Assembly: GCA_037893225.1 (NCBI GenBank)
Contig: JAZGUH010000928.1
Coordinates: 124,001-188,000 of the forward strand
Reading direction: 5' to 3'
Origin: Hippasteria phrygiana
Lineage: Eukaryota; Echinodermata; Asteroidea; Valvatida; Goniasteridae
Length of the DNA stretch: 64,000 bases
Of this stretch, positions 46,701 to 56,401 are shown piece by piece (the stretch's first letter is position 1; the number at the start of each line of letters is the position of its first letter). Both the position numbers and the translations under genes were made by a program. Under the pieces are notes generated by a model, which had not been told where the DNA came from, searched no databases, and saw nothing but the letters and a program-made list of their open reading frames with translations.

Positions 46701-49700
46701 CATGGTGTGGAGATTACAAAAGATAAAGCAGTTACATTCTGCAGTAACAATGCCTGTGAATCAAGCTTGTGCATTAAAGCCAAACCTCACACCAACCACC
46801 AACCACTTCCAACTGAATGTGCATAAAACCGCAGCATTAAAGAGGAAATTCAGTGCTGACAGAAGTCGGCCTCATTTTTCATTTTTATGTAGATTGTGTA
46901 ATTGTAAATTCAAACAGCAAATTATTTCTGCCATGACCATGACCATGACTTTTGAGAGCTATTTTTATCAAGTCCCCTCTAGCGCAGCATAGTCCGCTGG
47001 TGCCATTTGCTAAAAGTCGTCGCTGCGGGCAGCAAACAAATCGACTTCATAGGACGAACTCCCCTTTTGTGTCTAGCACTAGGCACAAAAGGGGAGTTCG
47101 TCCTATGACGTAGATTTGTTTGCTGCCTGCAGCGACAACTTTTAGACAAATGGCACCAGCGGACTGTGCTGCGCTAGAGGGGACTTGATAAAAATAGCTC
47201 TCAAAAGTAACTTGTTTGGTATTTCATGGCAGAAAAATTTTGCTGTTTGATTTTCCAATACGCAATCTACATAAAAATAAAAAATAGCGCAAACATCTCC
47301 CAGCAATCAACATCATCTTTAATTGTGCGCCATCACGTGGCCCACAATATAGCCCTTACACCTAGTGGCCATCTTTGAGGCTAATGTCTCTGTTACCAGG
47401 CATGGGCAAACTTGTGTCCTTACATTGATACAGAATTTCAATGACGAAAATATACCTTGAAGATGGCCGCTATGCATAAGGTCTACAGACACACAGTCTG
47501 TCATTTTCACTTTACCACGCCAAGGTGGTGGAGGTTCTGCATGAAGCCGAAAGTTGGGGAATTCAATTTATAATTTGTGACACCTCCAATCGTGGGAAAA
47601 GGTGTAGGAATTCTTCAATAAATGGTATTCATTATTTACTAACCAATTACCTTACTCATCTAAACTTAACCCCAAATCCCTAAAATCCTCCAATGTTTGT
47701 TACTGGGGACCACTGCCTGAATCCTGCAAAATCCTCCCGTTGGTGTTGGTTTTGGATAAACACCCCAGTAACCTCAGTCCTCCAAAATCATCCAGCACCA
47801 GATTGGGCCTCATGACCTGGATCTTCCATTTTCCTCCAGAGGCAAAATTCTCTTATTCCCTCAATCCTCTGATGCTTTAACTTCCAAAGACCCTCAATCC
47901 TCCAAATTCCTCCATTTGGCAAAGAGGATCTTGGAGAAATTGGAAAGGTTAGGGTTTAATCCTAACCTTCCCAAATCCGCCAAAATCCTCTTTGCAAATT
48001 TTGGAGGATTGAGGGTCTTTGGAAGTTGAAGCATAGGAGGATTTTGCAGGATTGAGGGCATAAGAGGATTTTGCAGGATTGAGGGCATAAGAGGATTTTG
48101 CAGGATTGAGGGCATAAGAGGATTTTGCAGGATTGAGGGCATAAGAGGATTTTGCAGGATTGAGGGCATAAGAGGATTTTGCATCTAGAGGAAAATGGAG
48201 GATCCAGGTCATCAGGCCCAATCTGATGCTGGTTGATTTCGGAGGATTGAGGTTACTGGGTTGTTTACGAAAACCCCTAGAGGATTTTGGAGGATTCATG
48301 CAATGGTCCCCATAAGGGGATTTTGGAGGATTCAGGTTACATGCAGGAAAAATGATGGAGGGAGTTATTTAACAAAAAATGGTCTAAATAGGTGCTCCGA
48401 TAATAATTGAAGAAAGGATCTTTGAGTCTCTCACCTTCATTTTGTTCATGGACTCCTTCAGTTGGTCCAGCTGGTGTTGAGAGCTGAGTGCCTCCAGCTT
48501 GACATCGGTCAGCTTGGTTTCTTTATCCCGCAGTTTCCTCTTAAGATCATTGATCGTCTCCTGGCTCTTCTCTGCATCATAGATTCTGGGTGAGGCAAGT
48601 CAAAACAAGGGAGAAAGACTTTAGTTTGACAAAGGTTTACATTGCAAACTTGGAAGAAAAAAAACCCAAACAAATCAATTAAAGAATGCACTAACAAATG
48701 AGCAAATGCACAAAAACCTAAACTAGAGATTCTTGTAATATGTGAGCAGCATTTTCTCACAAGCCCATAAGTTTTACCTGATAACACTTTTTTTAAAACA
48801 AATGCAATGGGAGAACTGCCACAATGTCCCTACTTTTAACTATTTCCTTTAATACCAATGTTGAGTTTACTCCACAAGCCACAGCTCCCCTGTTGCTTAC
48901 CAATGTCGAGTTGACTCGACAAGGAAACCACACACCAGGGTATCCAATCAACAGATATATTCACCATGTTTCAATGAACTGTAGTGCTTGTGTTTTTAGC
49001 TGTCCATACACGATCTATATACCAACAGAAAGAGCTTGTTCGGATCTTTATAATGGTGCTATTAAACTCATGTGTCACCATTACAATATTTTGAGAAAAC
49101 TGTATCCCTGTAGAGTTATGTGTATGGAGTACCATTGGTTCATGTGACAAACAACTTTCCTGTTTGATAAAGTTTTGAAAAGAAAACGGCTGTAACTTTG
49201 CTACTTCCCAGTTATGACTTAAATTTTTACACCATATAAAAGACAAATTTTCATGCAACGAACTTTAAACACAACATTTTCTTTTTCAATCAATTCTTGA
49301 GGGCGAAATCTTTGGTTGAAAATACAACCATTCAACAAGCAGTCAGCTGCTTTAAGTGGTTTTATGTTTGACTGCAAAAAGAACAATTCTTACTCTCGTT
49401 AATCAAGCCTAATTTAATGTTGTTTTCTCTTTTCAGCTGGTTTCTTGGCCCAATTTGGACCAAGAACAGGTCGCTGTTCAGTTGACAGTTGGAATAGTAC
49501 AAGGGTTCATGGAAGCTGCAATTTAAATAGTCAAGATGCTACTTAAAGCTTTTGTTGGGCACTGAAATAGAATGCCAATAATTTCATCAAGCAGCGACCT
49601 GTATAGTCAGTTGGCCATCAAATTAGTCAGTCGTTACTGATTGGCCGCTAAATTAGTCTGGTGCCCTCGGCACGAAACTTACGCCGATGTCGAAGCTGAT

Positions 49701-52700
49701 GTTTTCAGTTGTTGGTTGGCAGGGTGCCCGCCACTTTGGAAGGAGCTGTTGCTCTCCAAATCCTCTGTGTCTGTCGACGTGCCATTCTTCTTTTTGCGGC
49801 TGAAGGCGGCTCGGAAAGAGCTTCGAAGCTAAAAGTACAACAAACAATTTGTAAAAACATTTGATGGTAAAAAAAAGAAATTCAAGGAACCTCTTATTTA
49901 ATAGTTGCAATATTTCCAAATGTGCATCCCAACCTATCTTGTGATTCACACCTCAACGGTAATTATTTAATAGAAATTAGGTCACGAATTCGAGAAAACT
50001 TCAAAACATCAAATATCACTCAATAAAGCCAGACATACACTATACTAAATCCACAAGTTTCGTAATAATACTGGCAGTGTTAACACTTAAAGGCTTCCGA
50101 AAAGTCAATACACAAAAGTAGTCGAGTCATGAACACTATCGATTGTGTGCACACGAAAAACGAAGCCAGGTGTTGCCTGGTTAACCAGAATCAGAAAACC
50201 TGAAAAATCAGCCATTTGTAGGACAAACAACAGTTTCAGGCTTTTTCAGTAATCAACATAAAGAACAATATCATTCACCAAGTTTCATGCTTCCCACAAA
50301 AACTCTGACACAAAATATTGTCAATCTTCAATAGTGTGATTCGGCCAAGCAAGAAAATAAACTTGTTTAGCATCCCTAATAGAAAAAAATGAAAAAAATG
50401 AACATAAATGAAAAAAAAGAGAGGAAAATACAAGTAATGGGTAGCTGAGGGGCTCTCGCATCTTTTTTGTGAGAAAACAACTGAGAACAAAATTACAGCT
50501 GCAATCTTGGTAAATGGACTTGGCAGCAGTTTTGGAAACAAGTATTAACCCTAACCTACCTGAATCCATCAAAATCCATACCCCTGTTTTGGAGGATTTC
50601 GGCGGATTCAGGATACCTCCATATTGAAAACTGGGGGATTTTGATGGATTGAGGATTGTAAGCCTAGCGGTACTGCAGGATTTTGATGGATTCAGGATAC
50701 CTCCATATTGAGCAGTCACCAAAACCAACTTTTTGTGCCTGACAAAATAGGTGGATTTTGGCGGATTCAGGATACTTTCTAGTCAAGTTACCCAAGGGGT
50801 TAGGGGTTAATATCAGGAAGGATGAACTTCCATTTAAAACCAAAAAAACTGGATGTTTAACATGTTTATTTTCCCACTTGACCTCACATCACCCAATATC
50901 ATGACAAAGCAATAAAGCCCATGCAAGAAAACTTATAAGTACCTTTTCGCCGGATGATATCTGAACATGGAAAGGGGGTTGGTGGAAAGGTGAATGGATG
51001 GACGGATGGTTGGATGGACGGATGGTTGGATGGGGGTAAAGGGTGGAATGAGCAAAGGTGAAAGCATATTAGTGCGGATGCATCAACAAAAATGAACAAA
51101 TGGAAATGAGGAATGATGGGTCACATGATGCGTCACATGATGCGTCACATGATGCGTCACATGATGCGTCACATGATGCGTCACATGATCTTTAATAGGT
51201 TGCATGACTAGTGCAATTATTATAATGACAAATTTTAATGCATAGAAGGCACAAAGCGGTGATGAATAAAATAAAGTATGAGCAACCACGGAGGCTTTGA
51301 AATTTTAAAAAATGGAAGAAATATTGCCATGCTCTAAAAAGGTATGTTTATAGTCCAGTTTTACAAATTCGGATTGTAGTGAATGGAGCAGTTCTGTGCA
51401 TCATGATATGCAGACATAACAAGGTATGCAGCGTAGGTGTGATACAGTAGAACTTTGCTACAACAAATACCATTATACTAAAACATTTGGCTTATAACGA
51501 ACATCCCATTTGGATCCCACATTGTTGTATTCAATATACCATTATTGGCTATAACGAACATCCACTAAAGTGAACCTTTTTTGTGGATCCCATAATGTTC
51601 ATTATAATGGCATTCTACTGTACAGCACTTGACAAAAGTGACAAAAGTGCAGTGCCCGTTCAAAATGTGCCTGTTCAAAACGGAAAAATTGCTTGGCTTT
51701 CGTAAAAAAAAAAGCCACGGGTGTACATGTTTCCATGCCACACGTGTATCACAGCTTTGGAAGCGACTTTCTTTTTGTAACACTGATGCGCATGCGTCTA
51801 ATTTGCATATTAGATCACGCCCCATTGCATGCGTGGCGGTCTATACCCGTGGCGGTACAGTGCAGTGCAGTGCCCGTTCAAAATGTGCAGCAGTGCGTGG
51901 CAGTCTATACTGCCACGTTTGCGGGTCTAGGCCTCCAGTATTGCTGCTTTTTGCAGCTTTTTTGAGAACCGCTCATCTAAACAACTTTAAACTTGAAACT
52001 GCACATTCTTGGGTCCTGAGCAATACACCTGCAGATTTTCAACTTCATACATTCCCCAGTTCTGGAGATAATCGAATTACAGACAGACACACATACACAC
52101 ATACAGCTGTACTTTCCCAATACTTCCGAGGACAATGCTTTGTGTTTCCTATTGTTCCTTTAATATAACCCATCCCCATAGACTAAGCCCGTATTTTTAC
52201 TTGCGAGGACCGATTTCAACAAAAGACTTGACTTGCGAGGACTGAAAGGTTCCTTTGTATTTTCTTTCTCCTCTTGTCCTTGGAAGTATATACAGAACCC
52301 GTACATACATACACACAGACAGAGATTCCTGGAATTATAGTAAGATTTGATTAGCTTCTGGTATCTAAAACCAACTTACGGGTTTGTCTAAAGCCCTGTC
52401 CGCACTGGACTTTTTTTGGTAAAACTTACCGAGACGATGGGTACTTTTCCCATTTTAAGTCCAGTGCGGACAGCCTACATTGTAGGACGTTTTCCTCTCA
52501 GTTACTTTTCCTGAGTCCAGCGGTTACTTCTACCGGGCAACTGCTGCCCAGGAAAACTGCCCAGGAAAACTGACCAGGTAACTTTTCCCGAGACGATAAG
52601 TCCAGTGCGGACAGTGCGAGTTGGTAAAAGCGGCTCAGTAAAGCGTACATTCGGCCCAAGCGCAAGGTCATGCTTCACAGGGAAACCACGCATGCGCTTT

Positions 52701-55700
52701 GCATTGTTTCACCGCGGTGCGGTGCATATGTGGCAAGTTTCCAAATTCCAGTGCATTGTTCCTCTTTTGGTCGCAATCATGGCAGATTTTATTATTGATA
52801 CAGTCGGAAGTTTGATTGGTGCAGTGCTAAAGACATAGGTCTGCGTGTACACATCGGCCGGAAAAATGAAAAGGCACGCGTGATTTGGGTCAATCGCATC
52901 AATGTAGAAAGGTCAAGCAAAGCGCCCTCATGAGTCGTTATATTGACAGCTCGGTTACTTCTACCACGGTCTCGGTAAAAAATTTCCCGTGTCGAAAGTC
53001 CAAGTGCGGACAGTGGTCACCATTTTAAATAACCATTTTTCATTTTACCATCGTCTCGGTAAAACCTTCCAAAAAAAGTACAGTGCGGACACGGCTTTAA
53101 CCTTCTCTTCAACTATCGACTATCGACTATCAACTAGTTAGATGGGTATGACTCTTGACCTACCCAGTGCTTCTTTTTCTTGCCATTCTTCTTGTTGTCA
53201 GTGACCTCCGAGTCGGTCATGGCTGAGCCAAAACTGGACATGCTGGTCATGGACGCCAGGCTTGACATGCTATCAGTGGATAACTGTCTGCTGATTCGGG
53301 CCTCAGGAACTGAGGATTAAGGGGAAAAACAAACAAAAGCTAAACAGTTTAGTTTGTTTGGTAATCATTCATATACACTGAAGATAAGCGCAGGAAAACA
53401 CAGTAAAGCTGAAAGGACATGAATATTCAGAGCTGTAATTTAGTAACACAACAATCAAAGAAACTATGAACAAATCCTTCTAAGGGTCATTGAATTAATT
53501 CTAAGTTTGATGAGATCATTATTAACCATAACCCTGCCAGATGCAGCACAGTGCATCTGTGGTGACAGCTTGACCTTGCTGCACTCTGCACACAAGTCAA
53601 TGTGACAAAGTATGCAATCTGATGCGTCTGGCAGGGTTTCTAACCAAAATGCCCTGGAGGGTTAGGGTTAAAGAGAAAAAGAGCGTATCTTCCTTACAAC
53701 TTCAATGCTGCAACACCTGTGGTTCAAGTCTCCTGACAACCATCTGGACGTCAATTATTACTGATCTGTTCGTTTATACAAATCAGCACGAAAGGGGCCC
53801 GTCACCTCAAACAATTTATCAGCATGCAAATGAACACGCAACTTCTGCTGGTAGCCGGTCAGTACAAAGCATATCAAACAAGGAAGCAATGTCTCCTAGG
53901 CCAACGTTACTCCTTTCTAGCTAAGTGATCATGGCTGGTAAAACTCGCTGCAAGACCTGTTCATGCTCCAACCCAATTTATCCACCAATCCGTGACAAGA
54001 CATCCAAACAGGTGCTCAATAAAACACATGAATTATTAACACAACATACATAATATGAATCAGTTGATGCATATGAAGCACGATATGGGGCAAAGGGACC
54101 CCCCCCCCCCCCCCAACTTTTGTGTTGGTCAATGTGTTCCCGGAATCTCACTAATTCTTTTCAGAAATCTAGGGGAGATGTTTTAGGTAACAATAGTATG
54201 GAGTGTGTATAGGGTACAGGGACAAAACGAGGGGTACCCCTTTGCCCCATATCGTGCTGGGTATCAGTTGATGTCCGGACAAAAATGGCAGTGCAGCCAA
54301 AATATACCAGTTTTTGGCACAACTGCTAATGATGTTACATAAATCTTTTGACTACTGACTTAAATTATCACACGACAAAAGCTAACCATAAATTTAGCTG
54401 GTCATGTGTCATACTTGTATACCCAGTTATTTGTTTCCCACCAGGGAATATCTAAAATAACTCATATATCTGCATTGTATTCAGATTAGAACAGTTTGGA
54501 AGACCAACTAAAAAAAAAAGCACCACAAAAATACTCACGATGCCTGACGAACAAACACAGGGTCCGGACATTTTTGTTTAATATTTGCACCTGAATAATC
54601 GCTCATCCAACCACGACCAATTATCAAGATGGAAGCAAGCCATTGTTACATTGTTATAGGTTGAACAGCAACTACCAGAATATACTCCAACGTCACTCCC
54701 ACCACAGATGGCTGAAGCCGTTTCTTTGAAACGTTGGCAGAGTAATGGAATAGTACTAGTGCGGCAATACAGCTCGTCAACTGACACTGTCCACAAACCT
54801 TTGGACCCAGCACAAACACATTAACTTGTCTGGGGGGTGACACGTTGACATGGGTACAGGTACAAGCCACTAGAACTACCAGACAGAAGTCGAGAACTTT
54901 GTTTTCTGTTCGCTAAATCATACCCTGGTGCTGATCATTATCAACAGTTTATGATCAACAATGGTTTGTACCAAGTCAGGAGTTGAGGCTAGGTATTCTG
55001 ACAGGTAGGGTTTTACAAGATCTTTATTAATCTGTATGTCATTCTTTTTTAAATGGACGCCAGACAGAATTCCAATTTTAAGTAGTCTTATGTCTCATGT
55101 GCATAATGAATAAAATACTTTAGGGAAGGATCAAAAAGCAGTTATTCAGGTTAAGAGCTTCATGGTGTGACGATGAACCTGTTTTTAGGTGCCTGAACTT
55201 CTTATGACCTCTTCAATCTGTGCAAAGGTCAGTCATTGTTCCACATTTCTGGTGATCCCAGATCTTCCGAGTTCAAAGCGTGCAGCTTGAAAGAAAAAGT
55301 ACGGACTGATCCCTAAATGTTGGCTTGGGCAGTTAGTCGCTAGTTGTTTGTTCACTCTTCAGGATTTAGCCGTATAGTTAAATCTGACTTGAGGCACCCA
55401 CTGGGTAACTAGGACTTACGTAACCCTGCTGCTAACTTCAATAAGGTATCAACCCCCAGGGTTTGAATTTGATGCAGTTTACAAAACCTTTATCAAATCT
55501 TTGATCCAAATCACTGACCAAAGTTTCCTAGTCTTCCTGAAATTCTACAACCTAGCTGAATCCCACAAGATCCAACAAGCTATCAAATTCTGCTTTATTC
55601 AGTGAATGAAAGTTATTTCAGTCTAGTTGTTGGGTTTTGTTAGATTCAATATGCTGTGCCATTTGGTGGGGTTCTGTTGGATTTAGCAGGTTGCCCATAG

Positions 55701-56401
55701 AATCTAAAGATGGGGGGGGGGAGGAGGGTGGCAAATTCACTATAGCTTAAATTGTCTTTGTACCCCAATAAAGTTTTCATTTCTCGCCATCCACTTATTT
55801 CTCCATCCAGCTATATTTGGTGTTGTTTGAGGCTGAATGGGATTTCAGGCTTTGTACAGTGGAGGGTTACAGCCACAAAGACATTTGCAGATGACACCAT
55901 GTGAAAACACTAACTCGAAAAAAAATATAGAATTATGGTTCTCAGCTTTTAGAAGAATTCACCAGGAGTTAAAACCATACTTCCCTTTTTTCTTTTAATT
56001 TTAAATTTTTTTTTCTTTTCAGTTACTCACTTCACATGGCATATCAACAAAATGTCTCTACTTGAGGTCTCGTTCATTTGCCATAGAGTCCTGCCAGTCC
56101 TACCAGTGTTCATCCAACTCACCACAGAATACCCAGGGTCTTGCGAATACTATGACAAGCGATACTTACAGGCAATGGAGTCCTTCCCGAAGGACTGTTT
56201 TCGTAGTAGGGCGCCGGGATCGCCACCCAGTGCCTGGCCGTTGCGCTCTCCGACGGCCGCCTGCTGGGTGTACTTCAAGAGCTCGATCTTGGTCCGCAGT
56301 TCCTGGAGTTCGCTGTCCTTTTGGTCGGCATCACATGTCAGCTGCTGTAGGCGATTGGTCATATTCGACAGGCTCTGCTCGAATGCTGCCACCACGTGAG
56401 C
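31665..56401 (-). CDS. NAV: neuron navigator (unc-53/sickie family), 3' half of gene
   Basis: Fourteen exons totalling 2334 bp join in consistent phase to 777 codons plus stop. In order they encode: a coiled coil (AAFEQSLSNMTNRLQQLT); a serine-rich stretch; a basic KKHWLRSSFRAAFSRKKKN segment; a second coiled coil; the conserved NAV region containing PPELLPCGYLVGDN; and an AAA-type ATPase with Walker A GPSGTGKT, Walker B-like SVIILDN and sensor IIGTMNQ. Navigators bind microtubules and guide cell and axon migration. The calponin-homology domain and other N-terminal parts would lie upstream, beyond the window. The exon order matches vertebrate NAV2/NAV3, and the C terminus ends with the family's LQEAAN segment. 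Introns carry many MITEs but no exon is visibly broken. Confidence 0.95.
32425..32873. mobile_element. palindromic MITE, copy 1
   Basis: Same family as 46836-47323: AAAGATGATGTGAATTGCTG end, TATCAAGTCCCCTCTAGC, GCTGGTGCCATTTGTC and the inverted right half. The centre differs between the copies. NAV last intron. Confidence 0.8.
35424..35621 (-). CDS. NAV: NAV exon: LYGRKAAWEDPAEWV segment
   Basis: 66 codons, phase 0 at both ends; acceptor CAATCAG, donor GTAAGT. Contains AAWEDPAEWVIDSYPW, the tryptophan-rich stretch after the ATPase in navigators, and ends in an acidic/serine tail. Confidence 0.93.
36705..36895. repeat. dispersed repeat, partner of 52.2 kb
   Basis: Contains TACTTCCGAGGACAAGAGGA, CAGTCCTCGCAAGTCAAGTC and CTTTGGAAGTATT, matching 52122-52310 in opposite orientation. 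NAV intron. Confidence 0.7.
37012..37327 (-). CDS. NAV: NAV exon: end of ATPase domain
   Basis: Encodes WVLCANHMEPVKGFLGRFLR through LLEAVREGLQ, the strongly conserved C-terminal part of the navigator AAA domain. Acceptor ATATAG, donor GTTAGT. The first base completes an arginine codon split with the preceding exon. Confidence 0.95.
38492..38665 (-). CDS. NAV: NAV exon: Walker B and sensor 1
   Basis: Encodes SVIILDNLHHVGALGDIF and YHKCPFIIGTMNQ, then LQLHHNFR. Acceptor CCCACAG, donor GTCAGT. The Walker B-like motif ends in DN rather than DE, as I recall is usual for navigators. Confidence 0.95.
38785..40267. mobile_element. PIF/Harbinger-like non-autonomous element
   Basis: Ends GGCTACGTTCAG / CTGAACGTAGCC, flanked by TAA on both sides, the usual Harbinger target. 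The interior of 1.48 kb has TTTTAGCTAAAAC subterminal repeats and no transposase. It lies in a NAV intron. Confidence 0.75.
40555..40665 (-). CDS. NAV: NAV exon within ATPase domain
   Basis: Encodes SGKEPSEETIALFNVDHK and SSKELKQYLTNVADQC, conserved between Walker A and B in navigators. Acceptor GTTCAG, donor GTGAGT; phases fit both neighbours. Confidence 0.94.
41304..41775. mobile_element. Tc1/mariner/pogo-like MITE
   Basis: TATAGTGGAACGCCGC at the left is inverted as GCGGCGTTCCACTATA at the right, next to internal TAACGAAC/GTTCGTTA repeats. TA lies at both ends. NAV intron. Confidence 0.7.
41845..42016 (-). CDS. NAV: NAV exon: Walker A
   Basis: Encodes RLVFETLIPKPILQRYISLL and GPSGTGKTFLAQRLADHI, the nucleotide-binding P-loop of the AAA domain. 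Acceptor GTCGCAG, donor GTAAGA. Confidence 0.96.
42531..43238. mobile_element. foldback element with about 200-bp arms and 8-bp target duplication
   Basis: Left arm 42531 to about 42735 is inverted at about 43037-43238 with few mismatches. GGTAAAGG flanks both sides (42523-42530, 43239-43246). A second palindrome lies in the middle (AACAGCTTGCCGACGGCTGT / ACAGCCGTCGGCAACG). Two conserved GACGTCA sites lie inside. No coding capacity. Confidence 0.85.
43505..43673 (-). CDS. NAV: NAV exon upstream of the ATPase domain
   Basis: Encodes EYVLRIDPVTNIGLSAESV and PPELLPCGYLVGDN, a navigator-specific conserved block. Acceptor TTTGTAG, donor GTAAGT. Confidence 0.94.
44215..45310. repeat. diverged tandem repeat block in a NAV intron
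   Basis: Four incomplete copies of a unit containing GGTCCACGATTG, AAATCGTGTACAAAACAT, CTTCCGAAAAAGTT and CCGGTATTTACACACTTG followed by GTGTGTTGGGTTG tracts. Copies differ by insertions and by missing parts. Confidence 0.65.
45351..45452 (-). CDS. NAV: NAV exon: QQEVFIGTIGISSKTNWDTL
   Basis: 34 codons, phase 0 at both ends. QQEVFIGTIGISSKTNWDTL matches the conserved navigator block before the EYVLRIDP exon. Acceptor CACACAG, donor GTTTGT (weak). Confidence 0.92.
45668..45768 (-). CDS. NAV: NAV exon: ILLDDNSGMTNNSQRIIVTV
   Basis: Encodes a short block ending VHSLPEAVKQSE. Acceptor ACTCCAG, donor GTAATT. Its 101 bp fit the split codon left by the upstream exon. Confidence 0.85.
46438..46618 (-). 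CDS. NAV: NAV exon: end of coiled coil and serine-rich linker
   Basis: Encodes NEMSTLKQENDRLQRQVV, then a serine/arginine-rich linker (SKRLSRDSLDRHRLS). Acceptor GCACAG, donor GTCAGT. Confidence 0.9.
46836..47323. mobile_element. palindromic MITE, copy 2
   Basis: Ends TTAAAGA.. and ..CATCATCTTTAA inverted, and nearly the whole element folds back. Core markers: TATTTTTATCAAGTCCCCTC, GGTGCCATTTG and a central GGACGAACTCCCCTTTTGTG palindrome. Same family as 32425-32873. NAV intron. Confidence 0.8.
47660..48340. repeat. large foldback with internal 27-bp tandem array
   Basis: Arms rich in AATCCTCCAAAATCC and its complement pair across about 680 bp. Within the right arm (about 48036-48183) a 27-bp unit (GAGGATTTTGCAGGATTGAG plus GGCATAA) repeats five to six times. 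27 is a multiple of three, which gives spurious repeat proteins in two frames. NAV intron. Confidence 0.8.
48435..48585 (-). CDS. NAV: NAV exon: coiled coil
   Basis: Encodes IYDAEKSQETINDLKRKLRD and LEALSSQHQLDQLKESMNK, a heptad-rich coiled coil typical of the family. Acceptor CACCCAG, donor GTGAGA. Confidence 0.93.
49683..49828 (-). CDS. NAV: NAV exon: LRSSFRAAFSRKKKN
   Basis: Begins LRSSFRAAFSRKKKNGTS, continuing the KKHW of the preceding exon; this basic block is a strong navigator signature. Followed by a serine/threonine-rich tail. Acceptor CTTTTAG, donor GTAAGT. Confidence 0.94.
50555..50800. repeat. GGATTTTGATGGATTCAGG repeats, related to the 47.7-kb foldback
   Basis: Several degenerate copies of TTTTGGAGGATTTCGGCGGA / GATTTTGATGGATTCAGGAT, with an inverted AATCCATCAAAATCC at the left. 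Related in motif to 47660-48340. NAV intron. Confidence 0.6.
50980..51040. repeat. GGATGGATGGACGGATGG microsatellite
   Basis: Interrupted GGAT/GGAC tetramer repeat in a NAV intron. Confidence 0.7.
51115..51189. repeat. 12-bp tandem repeat TCACATGATGCG
   Basis: Six near-perfect copies. Each holds CACATG and TGCGTCA motifs. NAV intron. Confidence 0.9.
51445..51621. mobile_element. pogo-like MITE with TA duplication
   Basis: CAGTAGAAC at the left and CATTCTACTG at the right, TA on both sides (51443-51444, 51622-51623). Internal GGCTATAACGAACATCC repeats. Length 177 bp. Confidence 0.75.
52122..52310. repeat. dispersed repeat, inverted relative to 36.7 kb
   Basis: About 190 bp matching the complement of 36705-36895: ATACTTCCGAGGACAA, GACTTGACTTGCGAGGACTG and CCTCTTGTCCTTGGAAGTAT. 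Confidence 0.7.
52391..53098. mobile_element. MITE with AAAGCCCTGTCCGCACT ends
   Basis: AAAGCCCTGTCCGCACTGGA at the left is matched by GTGCGGACACGGCTTT at the right. Inside, GTCCAGTGCGGACAG recurs in several places with GGTAAAA/TTTTACC repeats. Target duplication is ambiguous. NAV intron. Confidence 0.7.
53164..53309 (-). CDS. NAV: NAV exon: serine-rich to KKKKHW
   Basis: Encodes ISRQLSTDSMSSLASMTS and DNKKNGKKKKHW, directly preceding the LRSSF block. Acceptor TCCTCAG, donor GTAGGT. Confidence 0.92.
53515..53645. repeat. short inverted repeat ACCCTGCCAGATGCA
   Basis: AACCCTGCCAGATGCA-like left end and TGCGTCTGGCAGGGTT right end; about 130 bp, MITE-like. NAV intron. Confidence 0.5.
56170..56401 (-). 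CDS. NAV: NAV exon: coiled coil, most upstream exon found
   Basis: Encodes AAFEQSLSNMTNRLQQLT, DQKDSELQELRTKIELLK, then a glycine-rich linker and LLRKQSFGKDSIA. Acceptor CTTGTCCAG, donor GTAAGT. It begins in phase 0, so the preceding exon should end with a complete codon. Confidence 0.92.

Noticed and set aside
47894..48299. Repeat protein with NPAKSSYAL units
   Set aside because: Comes from the 27-bp tandem array inside a NAV intron foldback; two frames give similar repeats and no start or splice context fits.
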